From positions 10,425 through 74,424 of the forward strand of contig JAQUJY010000004.1 in the NCBI GenBank assembly GCA_028680705.1: 64,000 nucleotides of DNA, given 5' to 3'. The notes under the pieces were generated by a model. It searched no databases and was not told the origin of the DNA. It saw only the letters and a list, made by a program, of their open reading frames with translations. The position numbers and the translations under genes were made by a program. This document shows, one piece after another, positions 43,466 to 53,196 of the stretch. Position 1 is the first letter of the stretch; each line of letters starts with the position of its first letter. The DNA is from Bacteroidales bacterium. GTDB taxonomy: Bacteria > Bacteroidota > Bacteroidia > Bacteroidales > Tenuifilaceae.

Positions 43466-44107
43466 ATGAAGAATAAGCATACCATAATTGCTTTGCTATT
43501 ATCATTAATTTTGGTTATATTAATTGCGTATCAACTGGGGAATAGGTTTATTTGGAAGCAATCAAACTCTGATATTCAAGCTGAACTGAAGCAAAATGAT
43601 TTAGATATCGTTTTTGGGTCAGACACAGCCAAGTTATCCATTTATATGTACAGCAGTTATGCTTGCACCTACTGCAAAAAGTTTTTCGATGAGGTTTTGC
43701 CCAAACTAAAACCAGAGTATATAGATAACGGGGAAGTGAATATTATTGTGCGATTGGTAGACCATGCCACAAACCCTACTATTGCAAATGCCAATAAAAT
43801 TGCAATTTGTATTAATAGGTATGGCTATTACGAAAAATTGCACGAACTTTTTGTTGCCAACTTCAAAGTTGTATCAACCAGCGAGTTTGAATCTATGATT
43901 GATGAGTTTACCCTTGCCGACGATTTGGTTGCCGAATGCTATTTTGGTGGTGAAGCAGAGGATTACCTAAATGAAACGAGAAACCAGTTTGATCAATTGA
44001 GATTTAAGGGAACTCCTACCTTTGTAATTAAAACCAGTGTGTTTGGTGGTTTCGTGGACTACGAACAGTTCTCAGAAGTCATTAATCATTATCTTTTAAA
44101 CAATTAG
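43466..44107 (+). CDS. DsbA-like thioredoxin-fold protein with N-terminal signal anchor
   Basis: IYMYSSYACTYCKKFFDEVLPKL (CxxC) and cis-Pro FKGTPTFVI. Confidence 0.85.
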   Translation: MKNKHTIIALLLSLILVILIAYQLGNRFIWKQSNSDIQAELKQNDLDIVFGSDTAKLSIYMYSSYACTYCKKFFDEVLPKLKPEYIDNGEVNIIVRLVDHATNPTIANANKIAICINRYGYYEKLHELFVANFKVVSTSEFESMIDEFTLADDLVAECYFGGEAEDYLNETRNQFDQLRFKGTPTFVIKTSVFGGFVDYEQFSEVINHYLLNN

Positions 44108-44140
44108 AACTATTGCTAATCAAATAAAACCAAACTAACT

Positions 44141-44527
44141 ATGAAGAAAAAAATTTATTTGCTTCCCCTCGCCCTTTTTAGCGCCCTCATTCTAATTACA
44201 TGGGGATGCGAAAAAGATGAGGATGAGGATGTGTGCGTTTTGTTTGCACTTACAGCAAAAATAAGCTGTGAGGATGCTACTATGTGCTGCCCAACTGATG
44301 GGGGAAACTGTTACATTATTAATCCAGAGGGTGCTGACTTTTATTGTGACATTAAAAATGCTACCCCCAGCGACCCTGATGGCTGCGACGCTGCTGAGGC
44401 TGCTTACATCGCTAAATACTGCTCAAAGGGTATAAGCAAAACTGAAGAAGCAACAGTCAAGAAAGAGCTTCGTCAACAATTTAATAAACTAATGAAGGAA
44501 GCGCGAACCCATTCAGTGTGCAACTAA
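44141..44527 (+). CDS. Cys-rich putative surface lipoprotein
   Basis: Signal peptide ending LITWGC followed by EKDEDED; 10 Cys in 128 aa; 33 nt after the DsbA-like gene. Confidence 0.65.
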   Translation: MKKKIYLLPLALFSALILITWGCEKDEDEDVCVLFALTAKISCEDATMCCPTDGGNCYIINPEGADFYCDIKNATPSDPDGCDAAEAAYIAKYCSKGISKTEEATVKKELRQQFNKLMKEARTHSVCN

Positions 44528-44547
44528 TTCCACTCTATGTTACGCTT

Positions 44548-44582
44548 AACAACAGCAAATGGAAGTTCCATTTGCTGTTGTT
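44548..44582 (+). terminator. Perfect 17-bp inverted repeat (terminator-like hairpin)
   Basis: AACAACAGCAAATGGAA-G-TTCCATTTGCTGTTGTT, 20 nt after the lipoprotein stop. Confidence 0.6.
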
Positions 44583-44640
44583 TGGTTTAAAAAGTTATCC
44601 ACAATAGTTAAGATAATCTTTTAGTTTCGGTTATTGACTT

Positions 44641-44648
44641 TAACTTTG
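44641..44648 (+). promoter_or_regulatory. -7 element TAacTTTG for the helicase
   Basis: TAACTTTG 35 nt before GTG 44684. Confidence 0.4.
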
Positions 44649-44683
44649 CAAATATTAACAAAAAAATACCCAAACAAATTCAA

Positions 44684-46993
44684 GTGCAGTACCTAAACGA
44701 GTTAAGCGAAGTTCAGAGAGAGGCAGTAACCACGGTTAATGGGCCAGCCCTAATAATTGCCGGAGCAGGTTCAGGAAAAACACGCGTACTTACCTACCGT
44801 ATAGCGCATTTGCTAAAGCAAGGCGTACCCCCTTGGAGCATACTGGCCCTAACCTTTACCAACAAGGCGGCCAAAGAGATGAAGGAACGAATTGCCAAGG
44901 TTGTTGGCGACAAAACCGCAAGGCAGCTGTGGATGGGAACCTTTCACTCAGTTTTTATGCGCATACTAAGGGCCGAAAGCAATAAGTTAGGTTACCCAAA
45001 CACCTTTACCATTTATGATACTGCCGATACCAAGAGCTTGCTCAACTCAATTATTAAGGAGTTAAATCTCGATACCCAAACCTATAAGGTAAACGAAGTT
45101 TACGGACGTATATCATCGGCAAAAAACGACCTAATTACCCCTCAGGTTTATGCAAACAGCCCGCAGCTGGTATCGTACGACAGGCAAACCCGAAAGCCCG
45201 AAATAGCCCAAATATACTCCATCTACATGCAGCGTTGCTTTAAAGCAGCTGCAATGGACTTTGATGACCTGCTGCTAAACACCAATATTCTTTTCAGGGA
45301 TTTCCCTGAGGTATTGGCAAAATACCAGGATAAGTTTAAGTATATTTTGGTTGATGAGTATCAGGATACAAACCATAGCCAATATCTTATCATTAAAAGA
45401 CTTGCAGCTAACCACCAAAATGTTTGTGTAGTTGGCGATGATGCGCAGAGCATCTACTCGTTTCGTGGGGCAAAAATTGAGAATATCTTTAATTTCCGCA
45501 ACGATTACCCTAACTACAATCTGTTTAAACTAGAGCAGAATTACCGGTCAACCCAAGCAATTGTTAATGCGGCCAACAGCGTTATTGCAAAAAACCGAAA
45601 GCAAATCCAAAAGGTATCGTTCTCAGCAAACGATGTGGGCGAAAAGTTGAAACTAATAAAGGCCTACACCGATCAGGAGGAAGGATTTATGGTAGCTTCT
45701 TCCATATTAGAAATTATCCATAGGGAGAATGCACGGCACGAAGATTTTGCTATTCTCTATCGTACCAATGCGCAGTCGCGAATTTTCGAAGAGGCCTTGC
45801 GTAAAAGAAATATCCCTTACAGGGTTTATGGTAGCCAGTCGTTTTATCAACGAAAAGAAATAAGGGATACCATTGCATACTTTAGGCTTACGGTAAACCC
45901 GAGCGATGATGAAGCGCTGAAAAGGATAATCAACTTTCCAACCCGGGGAATAGGTAAAACTACCCTGGAGCGACTTGAATTAACGGCAAATCAAAAGCAA
46001 CAGAGTATTTGGGTTACCATTGAGCAACTAAACTCAGATAATTCAGGGCTTAAACCTGCTGCAATAAACAGGGTAGCCCAATTCTATAATCTTATAAAGC
46101 AATTCGGAACCATTGCATACACTACTGATGCATACGAAGCTGCTAAAACAATAATAATTAATACCGGAATGCTAAAGGAGTTTAAGGTTGACAGCTCCAT
46201 TGAGGGTATAACCCGATTGCAAAATATTGAGGGGCTTCTTAACAGCATTAAGGAGTTTATTGATTCGCGGAGAGAGGAAGGCGAAACAGAACTGGTTGCC
46301 CTAGCCGAATACCTTGAAAATGTTTCACTGCTTACCGATGCGGATAACGACAAGCCCGAGGATAAAAACAAAGTATCGATAATGACCATGCATTCGGCCA
46401 AAGGACTTGAGTTCGATTATGTTTTTCTTGCTGGAATTGAGGAGGAACTCTTCCCATCGCGCATGTCAACCGGATCGCCCGAAGAATTGGAAGAAGAGCG
46501 GCGTCTATTTTATGTTGCCATAACCCGTGCCGCCAAGCTGGCAACCATATCGCATGCGCAGGTAAGGTACAAATGGGGTAACTTAACATCCAGTATACCA
46601 AGCCGCTTTATTGCTGAAATTGACCCTGAATGGATTGACGACGAAACCATTAGTGCCGACCCAATTAACACCATTACTGCGCAAAGAGGGCTACAAACCA
46701 ACCCATCAAAATTTGGCAAATTTGCCACTACAAAACCGGAGAAGGATATGTATAAAAACAGACGATTGACAAGACTAACAACGCCAAACACCAATGGGAA
46801 ACCCGAAAATACTGAGAACGCTGAAATAGGAAGGCTAAAAGAGGGAACGAAGGTTTATCATGATAGATTTGGGAAAGGTATAGTGATGGCCATTGAGGAA
46901 GAAGGACAGAATGCAATGGCTATTGTAAACTTTGATACTGCTGGACAGAAAAATCTATTACTGAAATATGCTAAACTAAGAATTCTTGGTTAG
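44684..46993 (+). CDS. UvrD/PcrA-family 3'-5' DNA helicase (GTG start)
   Basis: GPALIIAGAGSGKTRVLTYRIAHLL, LVDEYQDTNHSQY, GDDAQSIYSFRGA, TMHSAKGLEFDYVFLAG. Confidence 0.96.
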   Translation: MQYLNELSEVQREAVTTVNGPALIIAGAGSGKTRVLTYRIAHLLKQGVPPWSILALTFTNKAAKEMKERIAKVVGDKTARQLWMGTFHSVFMRILRAESNKLGYPNTFTIYDTADTKSLLNSIIKELNLDTQTYKVNEVYGRISSAKNDLITPQVYANSPQLVSYDRQTRKPEIAQIYSIYMQRCFKAAAMDFDDLLLNTNILFRDFPEVLAKYQDKFKYILVDEYQDTNHSQYLIIKRLAANHQNVCVVGDDAQSIYSFRGAKIENIFNFRNDYPNYNLFKLEQNYRSTQAIVNAANSVIAKNRKQIQKVSFSANDVGEKLKLIKAYTDQEEGFMVASSILEIIHRENARHEDFAILYRTNAQSRIFEEALRKRNIPYRVYGSQSFYQRKEIRDTIAYFRLTVNPSDDEALKRIINFPTRGIGKTTLERLELTANQKQQSIWVTIEQLNSDNSGLKPAAINRVAQFYNLIKQFGTIAYTTDAYEAAKTIIINTGMLKEFKVDSSIEGITRLQNIEGLLNSIKEFIDSRREEGETELVALAEYLENVSLLTDADNDKPEDKNKVSIMTMHSAKGLEFDYVFLAGIEEELFPSRMSTGSPEELEEERRLFYVAITRAAKLATISHAQVRYKWGNLTSSIPSRFIAEIDPEWIDDETISADPINTITAQRGLQTNPSKFGKFATTKPEKDMYKNRRLTRLTTPNTNGKPENTENAEIGRLKEGTKVYHDRFGKGIVMAIEEEGQNAMAIVNFDTAGQKNLLLKYAKLRILG

Positions 46994-47071
46994 CCTATTT
47001 ACCCATAGGTAGCCATTCTACTTTATAAAATCATTTTACACGCTAAAAATAAATAGCTAATACGAGTTTGC

Positions 47072-47079
47072 TATATTTG
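47072..47079 (+). promoter_or_regulatory. -7 element TAtaTTTG for the sigma54 response regulator
   Basis: TATATTTG 38 nt before ATG 47118. Confidence 0.45.
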
Positions 47080-47117
47080 CTCTAAGCAAAATTTAGGTTA
47101 ATAAATTAAACAAAAGC

Positions 47118-48284
47118 ATGCCCAAAATACTTGTTATTGATGATGAGAGAGCCATCAGGAATTCACTAAAAGAAATTCTTGAGTACGAGAAGCACGAGGT
47201 TGAACTAGCAGAGGACGGGCCAACAGGAATCGAAATGGCTTCGGAAAACAGTTTCGATGTTGTACTATGCGATATTAAAATGCCCCGAATGGATGGCCTT
47301 GAGGTACTTGAAAATCTTCAGGATAGAAATCCAGAACTTCCTGTAATAATGATATCGGGACATGGAAATATTGATACAGCTGTGGAAGCCATAAAGAAGG
47401 GAGCCTTCGATTTTATTGAGAAACCACTCGACCTAAACAGAATACTCATAACCATCCGGAACGCAACCGATAAAAACACTCTGATTAAAGAAACCAAAAT
47501 ACTTAAAAAGAAGGTTAGCAAAACCTACGATATTATTGGCGAGTCGCAAGCAATTGTTAAAGTAAAGGAGATGATTGACCGGGTTGCCCCTACCGATGCA
47601 CGGGTACTTGTTACCGGATCTAACGGGACAGGAAAAGAGCTTGTGGCCCGATGGTTACATGAAAAAAGCAGCCGTGCCACTATGCCTTTTGTTGAGGTTA
47701 ACTGCGCTGCTATACCGTCAGAACTCATCGAAAGTGAACTTTTCGGACACGAGAAAGGAGCATTCACATCGGCCATAAAACAGCGTAAGGGCAAGTTTGA
47801 GCAAGCTCATGAAGGAACCCTTTTCCTTGATGAAATTGGGGATATGAGTCTTAGTGCCCAATCAAAAGTGCTTAGAGCCTTACAAGAAAATAAGATTAGC
47901 CGAGTGGGCAGCGACAAGGACATTAACGTTAATGTACGCATTGTGGCCGCCACCAACAAAAACCTACAGAAAGAGATTGATGCCGGAAATTTTAGGGAAG
48001 ACCTTTTCCACCGCCTAAGCGTAATTTTAATTCATGTACCATCCCTAAGCGAGAGGGTTGAGGATATCCCGCTATTGGCAAATCATTTTATTGAACTCAT
48101 TTGCGAAGAATACGGAATGCCAGCTAAACACATAACCGATAAGGCCATTAATGCACTTATGGATTTTAACTGGACAGGTAATATCCGTGAATTTCGAAAT
48201 GTGATTGAAAGGTTAATAATCCTTTGCGACAAAGAGATTACTGAAGGCGATGTAAAAGCTTTTGCCCAGCCAATTATTAAGTAG
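47118..48284 (+). CDS. Sigma54-interacting response regulator (REC-AAA+, no HTH)
   Basis: REC domain CDIKMPRMDG; AAA+ GSNGTGKELVAR, ELFGHEKGAFTSA, LFLDEIGDMS; ends after NWTGNIREFRNVIERLIIL... Confidence 0.9.
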   Translation: MPKILVIDDERAIRNSLKEILEYEKHEVELAEDGPTGIEMASENSFDVVLCDIKMPRMDGLEVLENLQDRNPELPVIMISGHGNIDTAVEAIKKGAFDFIEKPLDLNRILITIRNATDKNTLIKETKILKKKVSKTYDIIGESQAIVKVKEMIDRVAPTDARVLVTGSNGTGKELVARWLHEKSSRATMPFVEVNCAAIPSELIESELFGHEKGAFTSAIKQRKGKFEQAHEGTLFLDEIGDMSLSAQSKVLRALQENKISRVGSDKDINVNVRIVAATNKNLQKEIDAGNFREDLFHRLSVILIHVPSLSERVEDIPLLANHFIELICEEYGMPAKHITDKAINALMDFNWTGNIREFRNVIERLIILCDKEITEGDVKAFAQPIIK

Positions 48285-48286
48285 AA

Positions 48287-48520
48287 CTAACTCTTGAAGA
48301 AAAAGCAAGCAAGCGAATTAACGTAAGGCCCTTCGCTTTGCTCCTCAATAAGTTTTATGTCAATTTGATCAACAAAAATATCGGCAAGACTCAATAGCGG
48401 AAAACGTTGAAAACCCTTATAATCCGTACTGAAGTAAACCACCTCATGGTAAAAGAAGTTAGGCCAAGCGGATATATACATATCCGCCATAAGATTAAGT
48501 ATGGTTTTGGCATCGCGCAT
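48287..48520 (-). CDS. Hypothetical small protein (about 77 aa)
   Basis: Open frame from ATG 48520 (ORF track uses TTG 48547); non-overlapping with neighbours but no recognised family. Confidence 0.35.
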   Translation of the reverse strand: MRDAKTILNLMADMYISAWPNFFYHEVVYFSTDYKGFQRFPLLSLADIFVDQIDIKLIEEQSEGPYVNSLACFFFKS

Positions 48521-48698
48521 TACACAGAGTTTAGAATCATATAACAAGTTATGCTATTTTTTTTCGGCTTGCAATAGTTGCCTTACCTTATTTGGGTGAT
48601 CCTAATCATAAAATGGTTACAACCTCCAACTTGATTAAAGATTTTTGAAGCAATTACTTTATACACAAAACCAAATGGCTGGCAAATTTAGTTTAGAC

Positions 48699-49607
48699 CT
48701 ACTCCCCTCCTCCTACTCCAATAATCTGATAATTTGATAGGTCAAGGCTTCTAGGGCTATCGGATAAAACATCCTTAACCAGCATTTGTGTACTTGCTCC
48801 AGAGTTATCATTAAACATCATCTCCATAACTGTGCCCATACCATAAGCCCAACCACCAGATGCTAAAGCCTGAAAACCTTGCATTTGACCATAGGCTTTT
48901 GATAGGTTCACCTTACTATCCTTTGTAATCCAAAGGTTAATAGTCCCCTCCTCGTTTTTATATACGTACTCATCGCACTTATGTCCAGCAATGCTCTTCG
49001 ATTTGCCCGTAGGCACATACATGGGATGAACTAAATCTTCGGAATATTCCTCATTTACCTCCTCGGCTGCAATATCCATAGGCTCATTCTGTACATCGGC
49101 AGAATCGCGTGGCATGGCCATAGCCATTCCGCTTCGTTCACCATTCTCTTCGCTAAGGATAAGCATTGCATAGTTCTTCATATCAAAAATCATAGTTCCC
49201 TTTTCTGGCTTACCCGTTTCGGGATTTGCCTTTTCAAAAATAAGGGCAAAGTTTTTATCCTCTGGACTAAAAAGGGTTGTGTATCTCATATTATCCTTAT
49301 TACTAACAGAATCGATGGTGACAATATCCATCACCATACTCGAAGTAAAACTATAGTTCTGATCGTACGCTACGTTGTTAAGCCCCATGGCTTGCATCAT
49401 TTTTCGCTCCATAAAATTCGGCCCCTTTTTCTTAGGCCGTGCTGGCTCGGACTGCTGGGACTGCTGCTCCTGTTCTTTCTCCTCCTCCTTACCCCTTATT
49501 GCCTCAATGGCCTTATTGCGCAAAAGACCTTTTAGCTGAGCCTCGGCAATGCTTGGCACAAATACGATAAGCGCACCAAATGCTAGCGCGTAAATAATTT
49601 TTTTCAT
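48699..49607 (-). CDS. DUF4412 domain-containing secreted protein
   Basis: Signal peptide; YTTLFSPEDKNFALIF...GTMIFDMKNYAMLIL...GHKCDEYVYKNEEGTINLWITKD. Confidence 0.75.
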   Translation of the reverse strand: MKKIIYALAFGALIVFVPSIAEAQLKGLLRNKAIEAIRGKEEEKEQEQQSQQSEPARPKKKGPNFMERKMMQAMGLNNVAYDQNYSFTSSMVMDIVTIDSVSNKDNMRYTTLFSPEDKNFALIFEKANPETGKPEKGTMIFDMKNYAMLILSEENGERSGMAMAMPRDSADVQNEPMDIAAEEVNEEYSEDLVHPMYVPTGKSKSIAGHKCDEYVYKNEEGTINLWITKDSKVNLSKAYGQMQGFQALASGGWAYGMGTVMEMMFNDNSGASTQMLVKDVLSDSPRSLDLSNYQIIGVGGGE

Positions 49608-49716
49608 GGCAATTAACTGTTTAGGGTTACTAATATATTTTCACAGTACTCTAACTATCTATATACAAGTTAGCTCAAATGCTATAACAAACTCAATTGA
49701 AATTAGTTTATTTGTG

Positions 49717-50598
49717 CTACTTCCCCATATCATCCAAATCAATAACCGTTGATAGGTATGAAGCAAAAACACCAAGTCCCCCTTCGATATTTGAGTATAA
49801 GTGGCTTGATTCGGCAAATGGATTATCCTCAAAATCCTCTGCATTATCAAGCGATTTATGGAAGCGGTAGTAGTGCTTATCAACAGATAAAGCATAAAGA
49901 CTAATTTTAAAATTATTATAGTGACTTTCACCCCAAACACTATAATCAATTTTAAATGGAATGCTTTCGCCATCGTACCCTAAATCGCTATAAAGCTCTC
50001 TGGTAGAGAAATGCACATAACTTACAGTGTCAACCCCATTGAAATACTGATCAAAGTTGTACTGAAATAAAGCATAAAAATTCGGCCTACTTGCCTCATC
50101 CACAATTTTGCCTGAAAGGATTATTCGAATTTCACCCCACTGAGTTAACCCTAAAGTATCAAGTTTAACCTCTGTAAGGATGGGAGCATAATCTGGAACA
50201 GTAGTTGAAGCCTTTACTTCATTAAACCCTGGTGCCGAAACGCTCAAATGGTAGGTTTTTCCCATTACAACATCATACGCAGTTGGTGGGATAACGTACA
50301 TTCCTAATTCTTCAATAAATGGTATTTCAACTGTTTGGGTGTTCTCTGAATTTTTAAGTACAACCATTGCATTTTTCACCTCAACCGGTTTATTATCATA
50401 ATAATTACCGGTAATGGGTAAGTTATAATTAATTGGTGTGGATTGCCAAACCATTACCTTAATTGACTCATTAGGTGTAATAAACGACTGAACTACAAGT
50501 TTGGGTTCAATACTTGGTAGGTTAAAATTATCAACATCATCAATACAGGATACAATACCTATAAACATGATTAAAACTCCGACTATTCTATTTTTCAT
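49717..50598 (-). CDS. DUF4249 domain-containing lipoprotein
   Basis: IVSCIDDVDNFNLPSIEPKLVVQSFITPNESIKVMVWQSTPI; directly downstream of a TonB receptor. Confidence 0.82.
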   Translation of the reverse strand: MKNRIVGVLIMFIGIVSCIDDVDNFNLPSIEPKLVVQSFITPNESIKVMVWQSTPINYNLPITGNYYDNKPVEVKNAMVVLKNSENTQTVEIPFIEELGMYVIPPTAYDVVMGKTYHLSVSAPGFNEVKASTTVPDYAPILTEVKLDTLGLTQWGEIRIILSGKIVDEASRPNFYALFQYNFDQYFNGVDTVSYVHFSTRELYSDLGYDGESIPFKIDYSVWGESHYNNFKISLYALSVDKHYYRFHKSLDNAEDFEDNPFAESSHLYSNIEGGLGVFASYLSTVIDLDDMGK

Positions 50599-50609
50599 GT
50601 CTCCTATTT

Positions 50610-52982
50610 TTAGAATTTAATTGACCAAGAAACCGATGGAATTAGCTGAAACAGGCTTAGCTGCTTTAGCTTTGTTGTTGAGGTTTCAACACCAGTATGT
50701 TGATTGTAATCGTATTCGTTAGCGATATAGTAAATAAACGGATTTCTCCGGTTATACAAGTTGTAAACGCTTACTTCCCATGTTCGCTCGTACTTTTGGA
50801 ATTTTTTATGAAACTGAACACCCACATCAAGTCTGTGATAGGGTGCCATGCGGTAACTATTCTTCTCTCCATAATCTTGTACTTGATTGTTCCATTGATA
50901 ACCAGGGTTTACTGGATAATGCTCTTGCACAGTGTATAAAGCCAGGGGTAATGTTATGGCATTACCAGTACCATAAACCCATGTTCCAGAAAGCGTTATC
51001 CCCTTACTTAACTCGTAAACAGCAACCAGCGAAACATCATGTCGCCTATCGTACCTTGCCCAAAAAGGGTTCCCGTTGTTCACCTCATCAAACTGAAGTT
51101 GAGTCCATGATAGGGTATAACCAATCCAACCCGTTAGCCTACCCGATTTCCGATGAGCAAGGAACTCAACCCCATAGGACCATCCTACTCCGCTAGTTAT
51201 GTTATCCTCCCATTTTACCTCACTGGCATTTTCTGGATCATCAATCATCAGGAAACTAGCTCCCTCGCGATAGGTTATCACATTTTTTGACTCTTTGTAG
51301 TATCCCTCAAGCGACAATGTGGTAGATAGTTCGTGGAGATCCTTAGCCAACCCAAGCGCTGCTTGCCAGTTTTTCTGTGCAGGCGCATCGGTTGTAGCAG
51401 GTACCCATAAATCGGTTGGTAAGCCAATGCCAGTACTAGATAACAGATGTATATACTGATTCATTTGGGCATAAGAGGCTTTTAGCGACATGGTTTTGCT
51501 TAAGTAATAGCTCCCTGTAATCCGAGGTTCAAGGCTTAAGTTTGAATCATCTTTATAGAGATGATGTGAGAGTCTAAGGCCAGTATTCACAATGCCTCGG
51601 TCGCTTATTTTGGTCTCACCCTCAACGTAAACGCCCGACTCGGCAGTGTTAATTGTTTGAACCTCGCTTATGTGCTCATCAATATAATCATCCTTAACCA
51701 CAACCGCACTGGGATTAAAACTGTGCCAAACAGAGCTTACACCATACCTAACGGTAAGCATTGAAAGTGGTTGCCACGAAAAATCGTACTTAAACCCTAG
51801 ATCGCGAATTCCCGAACGGTACGACAGCTCAAAACTATTTCCATCGTACTTATCAAATTCATAAATTTTGAACCTATAGTTGCTAAAAATCAGCGATAGG
51901 TTTGAGAATATATTATGGCTTAAAACGCTATTCCACCTTAGGGTCGTGGTGGCGTTATCCCAAAACAGGCCAGCTTCAAAAATATCCTTATCATCTTTTT
52001 CGCGTCCAGAAAATTTATCCTTACCAAAGTATCCGCTGAGGTAAATCCTGTTCTTGCTATTTATCTCCCAATTTGCCTTGGCTGTTAAATCGTAAAAAAA
52101 GAGGCCAAGCTTCATATCACTAGGCATAAATGGCCTGGTCAAGATATCGTAGTATGTTCGGCGACCCGAAACCAGAAAAGAAGATTTGCCCTTTACAATT
52201 GGGCCCTCGAGCACCAAGCGCGAAGAAAGAATCCCAATACCAGCTTCACCCGATATTTTCTCCTTATTCCCATCCTTCATAACAATCTCAAGCACCGACG
52301 AGAGCCGTCCTCCATACCTAGCAGGAAAACCTCCCTTTGTGAGCTCTATGCTCTTAATGGCATCGCCATTGAAAAGAGAGAAAAATCCGAACAAATGGTA
52401 TGCATTATAAACCGTGGCGTCGTCGAGGATAATCAGGTTCTGATCGGGTCCTCCACCTCGGACGTAAAGCCCGCTAGTGCCCTCGCTGCCCTTTTGCACA
52501 CCCGGCATTAGCTGAATTACTTTAAGGATATCCTTCTCGCCAAGCAGAGCGGGAATTGACTTTATCTGCTTTAGAGGTATCTCCATTACGCTCATCTGCG
52601 AACTCCGGCTTGATTGTTTGGGAAGGTTGGCTCTAATCTCAATTTCTTCCAGTTCAATACTCGGATCGAGTTCTACATTTAGCTCGATATTCTTATCTAG
52701 CAAAACTTGAAAACTACGAACCTGGTAGCCAACAAACGAAAAGATAATTTCCTGCTCCGCTGCTGGGAGCGTTAATGAGTAAAACCCATAGCTGTTTGAT
52801 ACAGTACCAATAGTTGTTCCTGGCACGTAGATGTTCACCCCCGGCATGGATTCACGACTTCCTTTCTCGTAAACAAAACCGCTAACCGTAAACCGGGATT
52901 GGGACTTTAAGGTAATAGAAAATGATGCCACAAGTAGAATAAGCAGCAGATACTGCCGAGGCAAATAAAATCTTGATTTCAT
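50610..52982 (-). CDS. TonB-dependent receptor with carboxypeptidase-regulatory-like N-terminal domain
   Basis: VSGFVYEKGSRESMPGVNIYVPGT; plug LMPGVQKGSEGTSGLYVRGGGPDQNLIILDDATVYNAYHLFGFFS. Confidence 0.92.
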   Translation of the reverse strand: MKSRFYLPRQYLLLILLVASFSITLKSQSRFTVSGFVYEKGSRESMPGVNIYVPGTTIGTVSNSYGFYSLTLPAAEQEIIFSFVGYQVRSFQVLLDKNIELNVELDPSIELEEIEIRANLPKQSSRSSQMSVMEIPLKQIKSIPALLGEKDILKVIQLMPGVQKGSEGTSGLYVRGGGPDQNLIILDDATVYNAYHLFGFFSLFNGDAIKSIELTKGGFPARYGGRLSSVLEIVMKDGNKEKISGEAGIGILSSRLVLEGPIVKGKSSFLVSGRRTYYDILTRPFMPSDMKLGLFFYDLTAKANWEINSKNRIYLSGYFGKDKFSGREKDDKDIFEAGLFWDNATTTLRWNSVLSHNIFSNLSLIFSNYRFKIYEFDKYDGNSFELSYRSGIRDLGFKYDFSWQPLSMLTVRYGVSSVWHSFNPSAVVVKDDYIDEHISEVQTINTAESGVYVEGETKISDRGIVNTGLRLSHHLYKDDSNLSLEPRITGSYYLSKTMSLKASYAQMNQYIHLLSSTGIGLPTDLWVPATTDAPAQKNWQAALGLAKDLHELSTTLSLEGYYKESKNVITYREGASFLMIDDPENASEVKWEDNITSGVGWSYGVEFLAHRKSGRLTGWIGYTLSWTQLQFDEVNNGNPFWARYDRRHDVSLVAVYELSKGITLSGTWVYGTGNAITLPLALYTVQEHYPVNPGYQWNNQVQDYGEKNSYRMAPYHRLDVGVQFHKKFQKYERTWEVSVYNLYNRRNPFIYYIANEYDYNQHTGVETSTTKLKQLSLFQLIPSVSWSIKF

Positions 52983-53038
52983 AGGTTAATTAGGTAGGTG
53001 TTTGGAATATTGTAAATGTAAATATAACCTACATTTGC

Positions 53039-53052
53039 TGATAATATTATCA
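53039..53052. promoter_or_regulatory. 14-bp perfect palindrome resembling a Fur-type box
   Basis: TGATAATATTATCA; 57 nt upstream of the TonB receptor start. Confidence 0.4.
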
Positions 53053-53142
53053 TACAAAAAAATATTTAGCGAATTATTTGCATGACTCAGGTAAAAGGAA
53101 TTGTCTTTACATTGAGAAAAGGCAGTTTAACAAAAAGCATAG

Positions 53143-53150
53143 TAAATTTG
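53143..53150 (+). promoter_or_regulatory. -7 element TAaaTTTG for the thioredoxin gene
   Basis: TAAATTTG 46 nt before ATG 53197. Confidence 0.35.
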
Positions 53151-53196
53151 TTAACTTACGCACCTTTACAAAACAATAATACCCTATAAAAGTATA

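Noticed and set aside
49659-49973. 104-aa minus ORF
   Set aside because: Overlaps the DUF4249 coding region out of frame; no family features.
50697-51196. Plus-strand ORFs opposite the TonB receptor
   Set aside because: Antisense shadows of a confidently identified receptor gene.
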